Assembly: GCA_021186555.1 (NCBI GenBank)
Contig: JAJKFL010000005.1
Coordinates: 3,139,821 to 3,203,820 of the forward strand
Reading direction: 5' to 3'
DNA length: 64,000 nt
From: Reticulitermes speratus
Taxonomy: Eukaryota > Arthropoda > Insecta > Blattodea > Rhinotermitidae
Below are positions 21,888 to 32,917 of this stretch, piece after piece; within the stretch, counting starts at the first letter, position 1; every line of letters begins with the position of its first letter. A program made the translations under genes and the position numbers. The notes beneath the pieces were generated by a model. That model was not told the origin of the DNA, searched no databases, and was given only the letters and a program-made list of their open reading frames with translations.

Positions 21888-23925
21888 GTCTGTTCAGATG
21901 CTAGCGATGTGGAAGAACTCTGTTCAGACATTAGAGATGTGGAAGAACTCTGTTCAGACACTAGCGATGTGGAAGAACTCTGTTCAGACATTAGAGATGT
22001 GGAAGAACTCTGTTCAGACACTAGCGATGTGGGATAAATCTGTTCAGACACTAGAGATGTGGAAGAACTCTGTTCAGACACTAAAGATGTGGAAGAACTC
22101 TGTTCAGACACTAGTGATGTGGGAGAACTCTGTTCAGACATTAGAGATGTGGAAGAACTCTGTTCAGACACTAGCGATGTGGGATAAATCTGTTCAGACA
22201 CTAGAGATGTGGAAGAACTCTGTTCAGACACTAAAGATGTGGAAGAACTCTGTTCAGACACTAGCGATGTGGGAGAACTCTGTTCAGACACTAGAGATGT
22301 GGAAGAACTCTGTTCAGACACTAGCGATGTGGAAGAACTCTGTTCAGACACTAGCGATGTGGGAGAACTCTGTTCAGACACTAGAGATGTGGAAGAACTC
22401 TGTTCAGACACTAAAGATGTGGAAGAACTCTGTTCAGACACTAGCGATGTGGGAGAACTCTGTTCAGACACTAGAGATGTGGAAGAACTCTGTTCAGACA
22501 CTAAAGATGTGGAAGAACTCTGTTCAGACACTAGAGATGTGGGAGAACTCTGTTCAGACACTAGAGATGTGGAAGAACTCTGTTCAGACATTAGAGATGT
22601 GGAAGAACTCTGTTCAGACACTAGCGATGTGGGAGAACTCTGTTCAGACACTAGCGATGTGGGAGAACTCTGTTCAGACACTAGAGATGTGGAAGAACTG
22701 TTCAGACACTAGCGATGTAGGAGAACTCTGTTCAGACACTAGCGATGTGGAAGAACTCTGTTCAGACATTAGAGATGTGGAGGAACTCTGTTCAGACACT
22801 AGCGATGTGGGAGAACTCTATTCAGACATTAGTGATGTGGGAGAACTCTGTTCAGACACTAGAGATGTGGAAGAACTCTGTTCAGACACTAGCGATGTAG
22901 GAGAACTCTGTTCAGACACTAGCGATGTGGAAGAACTCTGTTCAGACAATAGAGATGTGGAAGAACTCTGTTCAGACACTAGCGATGTAGGAGAACTCTG
23001 TTCAGACACTAGCGATGTGGAAGAACTCTGTTCAGACATTAGAGATGTGGAAGAACTCTGTTCAGACACTAGCGGTGTGGAAGAACTCTGTTCAGACACT
23101 AGAGATGTGGGAGAACTCTGTTAAGACACTAGCGATGTGGAAGAACTCTGTTCAGACACTAGCGATGTAGGAGAACTCTGTTCAGACACTAGCGATGTGG
23201 AAGAACTCTGTTCAGACATTAGAGATGTGGAAGAACTCTGTTCAGACACTAGCGATATGGGAGAACTCTGTTCAGACACTAGCGATGTGGAAGAACTCTG
23301 TTCAGACATTAGAGATGTGGAGGAACTCTGTTCAGACACTAGCGATGTGGGAGAACTCTATTCAGACACTAGCGATGTGGGAGAACTCTGTTCAGACACT
23401 AGAGATGTGGAAGAACTCTGTTCAGACACTAGCGATGTGGAAGAACTCTGTTCAGACACTAGAGATGTGGAAGAACTCTGTTCAGACACTAGCGATGTAG
23501 GAGAACTCTGTTCAGACACTAGAGATGTGGAAGAACTCTATTCAGACACTAGCGATGTGGGAGAACTCTATTCAGACACTAGCGATGTGGAAGAACTCTG
23601 TTCAGACATTAGAGATGTGGAGGAACTCTGTTCAGACACTAGGGATGTGGGAGAACTCTATTCAGACACTAGTGATGTGGGAGAACTCTGTTCAGACACT
23701 AGAGATGTGGAAGAACTCTGTTCAGACACTAGCGATGTAGGAGAACTCTGTTCAGACACTAGCGATGTGGAAGAACTCTGTTCAGACACTAGAGATGTGG
23801 AAGAACTCTGTTCAGACACTAGCGATGTAGGAGAACTCTGTTCAGACACTAGCGATGTGGAAGAACTCTGTTCAGACGCTAGCGATGTGGAAGAACTCCG
23901 TTCAGATGCTAGCGATGTGTTTTCT
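21888..23925. repeat. Minisatellite, 30-bp unit, about 68 copies
   Basis: Unit AGATGTGGAAGAACTCTGTT plus CAGACACTAG, with four main variants (AGCGATGTGGGAG, AGAGATGTGGAAG, ATTAGAG, AAAGATG). Variants recur as blocks: the AGGAACTC...CTATTCAG pair near 22771 recurs at about 23311 (540 bp, 18 units) and 23611 (300 bp, 10 units). Because the unit is 30 bp and lacks stops, very long open frames exist on both strands (up to 429 codons at 21835-23124 on plus). The array lies inside intron 4. Confidence 0.97.
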
Positions 23926-24369
23926 GTGAATAACCATAAGTGTTCCTTTTCCTTCCAGGAACAGGCGAACAAGCCTGAAACACTGGTGTGTGCAGCTCTC
24001 TCGTTCCTCTTCACATAATCACCATACACTTGTTGTTTTTCTGTTCTTCTGTTACACTATCTTTTTATTCTTTACTCTTTCAGAAAGTTATTTCTGTTTA
24101 TATGTTTTTCTTATTTATACATCTTATTTAATTTCAATTCGTGTAACACAAACTAATCACAGTATAATATTACACGTATCCTGATTCAACGTGGAAGGAC
24201 ATTGGCATACAGCGTTTTTCATGTACACAATTTTGTATCTAGAAATAAATGTTGCTTGATTTCTGCTATACGTTTGCTCTCCGTGTTAGTGTATTATCCT
24301 GGGAGGGGTCCGATGACCCTTAATTTCAAGTAACATTATCTGTTAATAAAACGCTGGTGATTATACAAA

Positions 24370-24940
24370 GGAGTTCCAAAAAATAACGCAACCCACACTC
24401 TCACGCCGAGAAATTTATTGTAATTTCGATATATACATGGAGTATGGGTAACAGATGGTATGCTTCAGACACTAGGGTATTTGTCCCACCGTGACCCCAA
24501 GGTTTTTATGCCGGCATAGAAGTCGATGTCAATTGTCTATAGCCAGGAGGTGACAACTTGCTTCACATCGGCGTCTGTTGCAAATTGTTTGTCTGGCAGG
24601 TGCTTATTAAGGGATTTAAAAATGTAGGGAGAGTAGCCTGCAATCCGCCAGCTCTAGGGCCACAACCAGTCACAAGTCCTGTTGGCAAAATGAGGCCCAT
24701 CCCTGTAGGTCCCTTAAGAAGCACGTGCCTGGCAAGCAGTTTGTAACAGACGCCGATGTGAAGCAAGCTGTCAACTGGTTACAGACACTTGACATCGATC
24801 TCTTCTGTGCTGATGTACAAGCCTTGGTACCATGGTAGAACAAATGTTAAATGTCAATGGTGACTGTGGGTGTCTGGTGTGTACCATCTGCTACGCATGT
24901 GCCATGTATATAGCCAAGTCAGAATAAAGTTCTCTGAACG
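24370..24940. mobile_element. Fold-back of mariner-like transposase C-terminal fragments
   Basis: TTGCTTCACATCGGCGTCTG at 24558 is inverted at 24752-24771, and the similarity continues outward on both sides. The right arm, read on plus, encodes DVKQAVNWLQTLDID followed by QALVPW; the left arm, read on minus, encodes a matching stretch (VVTSWL, TIDIDFYAG, IKTLGSRWDK). This is the C-terminal end of a mariner-type transposase present twice in opposite orientation. The 75-bp centre has no recognisable coding. Confidence 0.75.
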
Positions 24941-25389
24941 AGAGTGTCCGTTACCGTATTGTTAAAAACTTCATTGTACATGTCTCCAAAGTTTATCCTT
25001 ATCTGAAAATCCGAGCTCACGCTTTCCTCTATATGTCATTTCACTTTAAATTTACAAACAGCATGCTCATGCTTTCTTTTTTTCTGTTTTTGTGCCTCGG
25101 AAGCTCCAGAGGTTTTTTTATACAGTAGATGCAGCATGGGCGTGCCATTTTGTTTAGATATTGGCGATTAATGTCTCATAAATAATTTGTTGTAGACCCA
25201 ACTGCAACTAAATCGTAAGAATGAAATGGTTTTCTTTTAATCAGAAACTAACGAAACCCTGAATTTATCAAATATCTCATAAAATAAACAATATCACTAT
25301 TTAAAGGCATCAAAATTTATTTTCCAGCTACTTTACAATACTGAACAAATGCTACTAGAATGAATAAGCTGGGCAGACGTCTAAGAAGG
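24941..25389. other. Intron 4 sequence, nothing recognised
   Basis: AT-rich, no supported feature. Confidence 0.4.
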
Positions 25390-25790
25390 AGGAATTAATA
25401 GAGACTGGAGAAACAATTTATAACTTGGAGCTACATGATTTATACTCCTCACTGAACATTATTAGGATGATCAAATCAAGGAGAAGATGTGTTGGGAATG
25501 TGGCACGCATGGGAAAAGATAAATTTTTACAGGGGTTTGGTGCAAGCCTGAAGGGGTGAGACTAATTGGAAGACCTATGCGTAGATGGAAGGATAATATT
25601 AAATGCATCACAAAGGACTAGGATGGGAGGTTGTAGACTGAATTTATCTGACTGACGATACAGACATGTGACGGGCTCTTGTGAACACGGTAATGAACAC
25701 GAGAGATACGTAAAATGTAGAGAAGTCTTGTATAGGCGAGGAACTACCAGCTTTGTAAAGGACTGTGCCACATGAAGTTCGTTAATTAGC
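25390..25790 (+). mobile_element. Non-LTR retrotransposon 3' end, strongly degraded
   Basis: Recognisable as an old copy of the family at 30150-30755: AACATTATTAGGATGATCAA, GAAGACCTATGCGTAGATGG, AGGATAATATTAAA, GGTAATGAAC and GTTCGTTAATTAG. Many substitutions and indels. Confidence 0.75.
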
Positions 25791-25799
25791 TAAAAAAAA

Positions 25800-27205
25800 A
25801 AAGATAGGGTGTTTTAAAAGTGAGAATACGAAACATTATTTTAAGAAATATGGACCAAAATACCCTTCAAACAGATTATAAAGGCACATCACATCTTAGC
25901 ACATCCTACGATGAAGCCCAGTCTTGCAGTGCCACCCGTGAATCCGTTTAAGTCGCCACTTATAAGAGGTGTGTGCAATTCACGATGTCACAACATGTTC
26001 CACTTAACACTCCACCCAGCTTTAACAACAACGCACAAATTAAAGCAAACATCGACAATATTAATTATAAGCCCTCCCTGCAGTCTGACGCCCCTTTGCA
26101 TAAAATCACAAACCGGCTATCAGGCAGAGCCCCCCCAACCCCCCCCGCCCCCCCCCCCACACAAACATAAACAATCAGTTATTCATATTAAAATCAGTCA
26201 TCTGAGAGCTGCGTGGAGCGAGGGTTTTGGCCGCCGACCAGAATTATTAGCGTAAGTATAAATACAGCTTTGGGAATAATTAGCATATCACATGTGGGTA
26301 GGAATAACACTTCGTACTATAATGATAAGTGGAATCTTATGTTTCTGTCTCTATGGGCTGTTACAAGATCTATGCATTTCTATCGCTATTTACGACTAAT
26401 CTTAATCATTTATAAAACATTTCTACAACTGCGATCCTAACTGATGACGAAAGCATTCTCACTTTTCCAGTAAGGTTGGCTCACAAAGCACGACACGTAT
26501 TGCCACCATGCGACATGGTAATCTGTAGGAGCATAATTCAAAACCTTGTGCCCTAAAGAAGGTCTTAACACTGTCACTTGTAATCCAAATAATTACGTAA
26601 CCATGATATATATCTAGGAAGATCTATTATAATGTACAAATAGATGCATTAACGCAATTAATCCAAGGTAACCTATCAGATAACTGACCGCCTAGGTTCT
26701 GTCTTCATTAAATTTCTCATACTTGAAGCATGGCTGTGAAAAAATAACTGTCGATTTAATTAATTTAGTACCCGCAATTCGAAAAAAAAAACGAGATGAA
26801 AACAGAGCTTCAGTGTGTTTTTTTGTTTCATGTAAACACACAAAGAAAACTGGATGAAAGTCTAGTCGGCTCAAAAATTACAAAATTTTCTCACTTGGTA
26901 TCTTTGCTTTATCAACAAAAATTGCACACGGCTGTCAATGACGAAGAACTCCAACTGACACTTTAAACCGCACTGTACACTTAATACAGTAATATCCGTA
27001 AAAGTAATTTGACTGCAAAGTACTATGTGCAGAAATCGGTACCCACTTGACACCAAAAAAGACGAATGGGTGACCTATATGGCCATTAATACTACACGGC
27101 AGGACTCGCAAGTACGTTGACACCTCAAAGCCCAGAGGTCACAATGTACCTACAGGTTCAAAATTACAAAAAATATACGTTCTGCCCATAAAATGTATTT
27201 ATGTG
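25800..27205. other. Intron 4 sequence, nothing recognised
   Basis: A C-rich tract (CCCCCC blocks) at about 26130-26160; otherwise AT-rich with short frames that lack any support. Confidence 0.45.
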
Positions 27206-27480
27206 TTGTGTGTGGTTCTCAGATCAGGATAGGGACAGGTGGCGGGCTTTTGTGAATGCGGTAATGAACCTTCGGGTTCCATAAAACGCGGGGAATTTCT
27301 TGACTAGCTGAGGACCTGTTAGCTTCTCAAGAAGGACTCTGCTCCATGGAGTTAGTTAGTTAGTTAGTTAGTGTGGTTCTCAGAGGAAACAGCGATCGTA
27401 TCCCTGTACAATATTAATTTATATATTTGAGACGGAGTATGTTTACTGCGCGGTACGAAATGGATCTTTAAATATAAGTT
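27190..27480 (+). repeat. Single copy of the dispersed 'GTATTTATGTGTT' repeat, split by the LINE
   Basis: GTATTTATGTGTTGTGTGTG (left) and TGTTTACTGCGCGGTACGAA (right) match the unit that is tandemly repeated at 53400-53970 and occurs singly at 40925-41080. The LINE insertion at 27223-27371 interrupts it. Confidence 0.8.
27223..27371 (+). mobile_element. Non-LTR retrotransposon 3' end with clear target duplication
   Basis: A 149-bp 5'-truncated copy from ATCAGGATAGGGACAGGTGG through ATGAACCTTCGGGTTCCATA and CTCCATGGAGTTAGTTAGTT, ending in a TTAG-type tail. It is flanked by a perfect 12-bp duplication, TGTGGTTCTCAG, at 27211-27222 and 27372-27383. This copy defines the 3' end of the LINE family. 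Confidence 0.93.
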
Positions 27481-27483
27481 AGG

Positions 27484-27796
27484 TTAATCTTAGTCTTAAA
27501 GAATCAAAGGTCATCACAGGTACTTCGTATTGGATCTTTAAATTTGCAGACTGAATTATGTTGCATGCATCAGCACGGCTCAGCTTGGTGTTTCGTCTGT
27601 GTTTGGAAGCTGACAAATTGTTTTGCATGTGACGCTTCATCGTCTCGTGTTCTGCTTCCTAAATTTGCCCTCTTCTGGCTTCAACTGATAATACTTCTCT
27701 TTCAGGTATCGTGACAGAATAAAGTGACACATCAAAGTGAAATCCAAGTGATGTACATGTGACATTACAGGTCCCTGCAGACGAGTTGTCAAAAAT
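27484..27796. other. Intron 4 sequence, nothing recognised
   Basis: No supported feature. Confidence 0.4.
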
Positions 27797-27890
27797 CCAG
27801 TTATTCCCGGACGTGGCGCTGTGTCGTTGAGCGAGCATTTCCCGACGTTTCGAAGGATCATGGTGCCCTCATCTTCAGGGCCATGCAGTA
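27797..27890 (-). ncRNA. Hammerhead-like motif H8, subfamily 2
   Basis: Minus strand: CTGAAGAT, stem-loop GAGGGCACC...ATCCTTC, then GAAACGTC followed by GGGAAA. The outer context (GACGTGGCGCTGTGTCGTTG on plus) recurs, more or less eroded, at 29275-29395, 34165-34310 and 54950-55060. The core boxes are intact; the potential stem I is only about 2 bp, so activity is doubtful. Confidence 0.45.
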
Positions 27891-28222
27891 GAAGAAGAAC
27901 ACTGCACCTTCCTGAAGACGGAGACACTACCATCCATCGAAACTCAGTAAATGATCGCTCGAAGACAAGGCGTCATATCCCGGAATATTTGAATCTTCCT
28001 TTTCTGTGTTTAATGATTAAATTCATATTTTACAGTGCGGAGCCAAACTATGACAAAGGTATCGATATGAAATTAAAATTATTTGCTAGCCATATATTTG
28101 AAGATTTACGTGGATCTCTTTACAATAGTAAAGATAAGGATTTTAAATTAAAAATTTCTTGAAACTAAATGTTCTTCATATCTGTTTTAGTACATATTGA
28201 ACGTTTCTAAGCTCTGTGACCG

Positions 28223-28643
28223 CCGATCCCAGTGGCCGCGCGGTCTAAGGCGTGGGTCTTCGGCCGCTCGCTTACTGGAATCGTGGGTTCAAATCCCACC
28301 GGGGCATGGATGTTTGTGTTGTGTTTGTTGTATAAGGACGGTAGCATGGAACGTAAAGTGACATGAAGGACGAAAGGATTTAAACAGTACAAAAATGGAT
28401 CAAAGGGGAAAAACCCCGGACAGGCCAAAAAAAATAAATAAATCCCGCCGGGGGCGTGTATGTCTGTCTGTTGTGAGTGTTGTGTGTTGTCAGGTAGAGG
28501 TCTCTGCGACGGGCTGGTCACTCGTACAGAGGCGTCCTACCGAGCGTGGTGTGTCTAAAGTGTGTGTGATCGTGAAGCCTCGAAAAATGAGGAGGCCAAG
28601 GCCCCCAAGGGGCTGTCAAGCCATAGGAAAAAAAAAAACTCCA
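28223..28643 (+). mobile_element. Chimeric SINE, family 1 (two subfamilies joined)
   Basis: The first half is the subfamily with the GGACGGTAGCATGGAACGTA and AAAACCCCGGACAGG tail (as at 50373). It runs into AAATAAATAAATCCCGCCGG, where a second unit lacking the tRNA head starts and continues as the other subfamily (TGTCTGTCTGTTGTGAGTG) to a terminal A run. A 7-bp duplication TGACCGC flanks the whole unit (28216-28222, 28644-28650), so it inserted as one dimer. Confidence 0.85.
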
Positions 28644-28650
28644 TGACCGC

Positions 28651-29265
28651 TAACTATCTACTCTCGGCAACAAAAACCCGGCACCTAACACTGACGGACC
28701 AATACTATATTGTAACTGCATCATACCGCTTATCACTGCAGGATTGTAAGCTTGATAGGTTAGGAAATAAAAGGACTATTGTAATGACTAAATTGTTTGT
28801 GAAACTTCTAATAAAATAGTTGATACCATGGCACAAAACTGTAACAATAAACATCTCACAGAGTGTCTCCAGATAAAATACATTTGAAAGGAAAAGAATT
28901 AACAGGAGAGGTTGCAGATATGGAAAACATAAAGACGTAAAAAGCCCGAAATGTATAAATTTTCGACGTATACAGTAGACGTACGAATGATCCACGAGAA
29001 AGAAGATGCAGAAATAGATTTACGGTAAGACAAAGTACTTTAAAATAACTGCACAGAGCATAAACTATAAATGGATTAAAATAATAAAGGATAAATGTAT
29101 CAACGCGGTGACAGTAAGAAATTGATTTCAGTTTGACGCAAAAAAAAAAAACGGACATATTCCCAAACATCCTGCAATGCCCCCTTTTCAACATAGGAAC
29201 GTTTACTCTTTGGCTAGACGGTAAGTCACTTTTGGGACACGCGATATAAGCCAGACTATCGCAAT
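28651..29265. other. Intron 4 sequence, nothing recognised
   Basis: AT-rich; the open frames have no recognisable domain. Confidence 0.4.
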
Positions 29266-29267
29266 AT

Positions 29268-29395
29268 TTGAGGTTCTCACAGCGGTGTTGCTGAATATTC
29301 AAGTCTTCTGTGATATGACGCTGTATCCACTGGTAAATTGCTACAGACGTTTCGATGGAATCTATCTCCTTAATCTTCAGTGTCAAGCAGCGCAA
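29268..29395 (-). ncRNA. Hammerhead-like motif H14, subfamily 2
   Basis: Minus strand: GACA-CTGAAGAT, a weak stem II, GAAACGTC, TGTAGC. ACA and TGT can form a 3-bp stem I. The plus-strand context TTGAGGTTCTCACAGCGGTG and TTCAAGTCTTCTGTGATATG is shared with 54262-54320. Confidence 0.4.
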
Positions 29396-29639
29396 AAAGA
29401 AAAACAAACAAATATAAATAAAAGCGAGTATTCCTTATTGGACTGTTTGACCCTGATGAAGCCGGTACTTGGCTCCTTCAAAAGTCCGACAACTATAACC
29501 ACTATAACTATATGACTCTTCATACCATTGTGGAACTACAAGTACTGCTATCATTCTGGTACAAAAACAGCTCATTTTCTGGCATTCAAAAAACTACTTG
29601 CTAAATAAATATCATTTTTATATTATATATACCGTGAAT

Positions 29640-30030
29640 TTTGATATTTAATTAATTTATTTCAATCCACCAAACGCAATACAATTTCTTTCAATGATTT
29701 CTTGCCCCTACATATGTTTCGGCACACCTTGTGCCATCCTCAGAGAGGTCGTCGAGAGTTCACAATGTTCAATACATCCAATTGTTTCTCACTCACTTTC
29801 ACAACACATAATTATTGTAAATATTGATATTTAGTGCTGGTGGCTTACAATAATTATGTGTTGCGAAATTGAGTGAAAAACAAATGGATGTATTGAACAT
29901 TGTGAACTCTCGACGACCCCCCTGACGATGGCACAAGGTATGCCGAAACATATGTAGGGGTAAGAAATCATTGAAAGAAAGTTTAGTGCATTGTTGGATT
30001 GAAATAAAATTAATTAAATATCCTTGTGTA
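29640..30030. mobile_element. Fold-back element with two outward hammerhead-like motifs (H3)
   Basis: Arms of about 150-190 bp are inverted copies: TTTAATTAATTTATTTCAAT...CATTTCTTTCAATGATTTCT type on the left, with the inverse on the right. Each arm carries the motif pointing outward. Right (+): CCCC, CTGACGAT 29922-29929, stem GGCA/TGCC, GAAAC 29945-29949, ATATGTA, GGGG. Left (-): CTGAGGAT, GGCAC/TGTGCC, GAAACATATGTA, GGGG at 29705-29743. The centre is about 60 bp around 29830. No reverse transcriptase is present. Confidence 0.75.
29917..29961 (+). ncRNA. Hammerhead-ribozyme-like motif H3 (right arm)
   Basis: The best-formed copy on the plus strand. Stem I is CCCC (29918-29921) with GGGG (29957-29960); core CTGACGA; stem II GGCA/TGCC with one extra T; GAAAC; short stem III from AC..GT closing ATAT; predicted cleavage after the A at 29956. 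This is the topology of minimal type I hammerheads in Penelope-like elements. Confidence 0.6.
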
Positions 30031-30149
30031 TTTGTAAAGCTACGCAGCACATGTAACAGTCTAAAGAACTGAAATATTCCTACAAGCATTCGAAATACGG
30101 AATTTAGCCGAAAATACTAATTACTTCAGCCATATTATTAATTTTGTGA

Positions 30150-30755
30150 TGGTAACATGGCGCTCTCTCGGGTAAGGGATTTAGCAGACAGTGTCCAGAT
30201 ATGGATAGCACACTGAATAAGCGGTATAGGACAGCAGAAAAGGGGTGGTCTTCAAGTCTGGGTGTTAAGTGGGGTTAAATCCCTCACTAGCATTTTAAGT
30301 AGTGACAGGCAAAGTATCTGACTATCTAGACTGTTTAGAAGGACTGCTATGTGAGAAGATTACATAACGAGGAACTTTATGATCTGTACTCATCACCAAA
30401 TATTATTCGGGTGATCAAATCAAGAAGAATGAAGTGGGCGAGGCATGTAGCACGTATGGAGGAGGGTAGAGGTGCATACATGATTTTGGTGGGGAGACCT
30501 GAGGGAAGGAGACCACTTGGAAGACCCAGGCGTAGATGGGAGGATAATATTAAAATTGATCTTCAAGAAGTGGGATGGGGGGGCATGGACTGGATTGATC
30601 TGGCTCAGGATAGGGAGAGGTGGCGGGCTCTTGTGAATGCGGTAATGAACCTTCGGGTTCCATAAAACGCGGGGAATTTCTTGACTAGCTGAGGACCTGT
30701 TAGCTTGTCAAGAAGGACTCTGCTCCATAGAGTTAGTTAGTTAGTTAGTTAGCTA
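30150..30755 (+). mobile_element. Non-LTR retrotransposon 3' end, best copy
   Basis: Open from 30351 to 30665. Segments: [65 protein letters not shown] and [14 protein letters not shown], then stop. This is the C-terminal tail of a LINE reverse transcriptase protein, with a basic [11 protein letters not shown] stretch. Upstream (30155-30300) is an internally deleted 5' part (AATAAGCGGTATAGGACAGC, GGGGTGGTC) also seen at 49290-49400. The 3' end is CTCCATAGAGTTAGTTAGTT with a TTAG tail. Confidence 0.92.
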
Positions 30756-30885
30756 CGTGTGACTGGTTAGTTGTCTAGGGCTCTTCAGTGTTATATGTAA
30801 CTGACCTTCTTAAATCTGCATTTCAACTTATAATAAGCTGTTATACAAAAATACAAAATGAAGAAGGAAAGATCACACAATATTC

Positions 30886-31023
30886 AGTCCAACAAAACGC
30901 ACTATACTGTTTTCAGATATTCTATATTACAATATCTTGTTAAACAATACAACATGTTTCGATCCTTCATGAGATCGTAAAAGTATCAAAGTAACATTTC
31001 ACAAAACAGAGCTAGCAATGTAC

Positions 31024-31055
<32 letters not shown>

Positions 31056-31200
31056 GTGAAATATTAATGTGATACGAATCCCTGATAGGGATGATCCCAT
31101 GAGGGGTGGAAACATAATTGGATTGATTTGCAAGATAGTGCAATACAGAATATCTGAAAACAATATAGTGAATTTTGTTAGACTGAATATTGTGATTTTA
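30886..31200. mobile_element. Fold-back element with eroded hammerhead-like cores
   Basis: TATTCAGTCCAACAAAACGC...TTTTCAGATATTCTATATTA on the left is inverted at 31145-31190 (CAGAATATCTGAAAACAATA, GTTAGACTGAATA). The motif remnants are CTGATAGGGATGATCCC...GGAAACATAATTGG (+) and CATGAAGGATCGAAACATGT (-). A TA microsatellite (31024-31055) marks the centre. The 27-bp minisatellite begins directly at its right edge. Confidence 0.6.
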
Positions 31201-31202
31201 TT

Positions 31203-31425
31203 ATCGAGAGTGCAGGGTATGAACAGTATATCGAGAGTGCAGGGTATGAACAGTATATCGAGAGTGCAGGGTATGAACAGTATATCGAGAGTGCAGGGTA
31301 TGAACAGTATATCGAGAGTGCAGGGTATGAACAGTATATCGAGAGTGCAGGGTATGAACAGTATATCGAGAGTGCAGGGTATGAACAGTATATCGAGAGT
31401 GCAGGGTATGAACAGTATAAAACAG
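31203..31425. repeat. Minisatellite, 27-bp unit, about 8 copies
   Basis: Unit ATCGAGAGTGCAGGGTATGA plus ACAGTAT, essentially identical copies. The open frames across it (ISRVQGMNS on plus) are due to the 27-bp period. Confidence 0.97.
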
Positions 31426-31689
31426 AAGGAAAAACTTCCATTAGCTACCATATGAATTACTAGTACAGCAATGCGTCTTGCGGACAGAAAAAAGACGATA
31501 CGTGATCTAGCCATATATCAGTCAATTCCAATACAAATTCAGAACACAACAATTGAAGGCGTTTTTAACGCGGGACTGAGCATCGCAGAGCGGGCAGCCT
31601 CTTCGGTTGCCATGCAACATTGATGTCGTCCGCTCTACTGCGCGCAGTCTCGCGACAAAATAGAAATCTGAGCCTAACTGATAACAGTA
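31426..31689. other. Intron 4 spacer, locally GC-rich
   Basis: A GC-rich stretch at 31560-31665 includes GTTGCCATGCAAC near 31608, close to the RFX X-box consensus but one base short. No gene recognised. Confidence 0.3.
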
Positions 31690-32916
31690 ATTTCACGTTG
31701 TGTTCACCGTGCATCTTGACATTAATGTCACGTTGTGTTCACCGTGCATCTTGACATTAATGTCACGTTGTGTTCACCGTGCATCTTGACATCAATTTCA
31801 CGTTGTGTTCACCGTGCATCTTGACATCAATTTCACGTTGTGTTCACCGTGCATCTTGACATCAATTTCACGTTGTGTTCACCGTGCATCTTGACATTAA
31901 TTTCACGTTGTGTTCACCGTGCATCTTGACATCAATTTCACGTTGTGTTCACCGTGCATCTTGACATCAATTTCACGTTGTGTTCACCGTGCATCTTGAC
32001 ATTAATTTCACGTTGTGTTCACCGTGCATCTTGACATCAATTTCACGTTGTGTTCACCGTGCATCTTGACATTAATTTCACGTTGTGTTCACCGTGCATC
32101 TTGACATCAATTTCACGTTGTGTTCACCGTGCATCTTGACATTAATTTCACGTTGTGTTCACCGTGCATCTTGACATCAATTTCACGTTGTGTTCACCGT
32201 GCATCTTGACATCAATTTCACGTTGTGTTCACCGTGCATCTTGACATCAATTTCACGTTGTGTTCACCGTGCATCTTGACATCAATTTCACGTTGTGTTC
32301 ACCGTGCATCTTGACATTAATTTCACGTTGTGTTCACCGTGCATCTTGACATCAATTTCACGTTGTGTTCACCGTGCATCTTGACATCAATTTCACGTTG
32401 TGTTCACCGTGCATCTTGACATCAATTTCACGTTGTGTTCACCGTGCATCTTGACATCAATTTCACGTTGTGTTCACCGTGCATCTTGACATTAATTTCA
32501 CGTTGTGTTCACCGTGCATCTTGACATTAATTTCACGTTGTGTTCACCGTGCATCTTGACATCAATTTCACGTTGTGTTCACCGTGCATCTTGACATCAA
32601 TTTCACGTTGTGTTCACCGTGCATCTTGACATCAATTTCACGTTGTGTTCACCGTGCATCTTGACATTAATTTCACGTTGTGTTCACCGTGCATCTTGAC
32701 ATTAATTTCACGTTGTGTTCACCGTGCATCTTGACATCAATTTCACGTTGTGTTCACCGCGCATCTTGACATCAATTTCACGTTGTGTTCACCGTGCATC
32801 TTGACATTAATTTCACGTTGTGTTCACCGTGCATCTTGACATCAATTTCACGTTGTGTTCACCGCGCATCTTGACATCAATTTCACGTTGTGTTCACCGT
32901 GCATCTTGACATCAAT
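31690..32916. repeat. Minisatellite, 35-bp unit, about 35 copies
   Basis: Unit TTTCACGTTGTGTTCACCGT plus GCATCTTGACATCAA. The only common variation is ATCAA versus ATTAA (and TTTCA versus TGTCA in the first copies). Extremely homogeneous. It ends exactly at the left arm of the fold-back element at 32918. Confidence 0.97.
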
Positions 32917-32917
32917 T

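Noticed and set aside
21835..23124. 429-codon plus-strand open frame and several overlapping long frames
   Set aside because: Lies in a 30-bp minisatellite; frames are open on both strands because the unit is a multiple of three and has no stop. No splice sites, start context or independent support.
31600..31625. X-box-like GTTGCCATGCAAC
   Set aside because: One base shorter than the RFX consensus, with no nearby gene start; too short to support a regulatory call.
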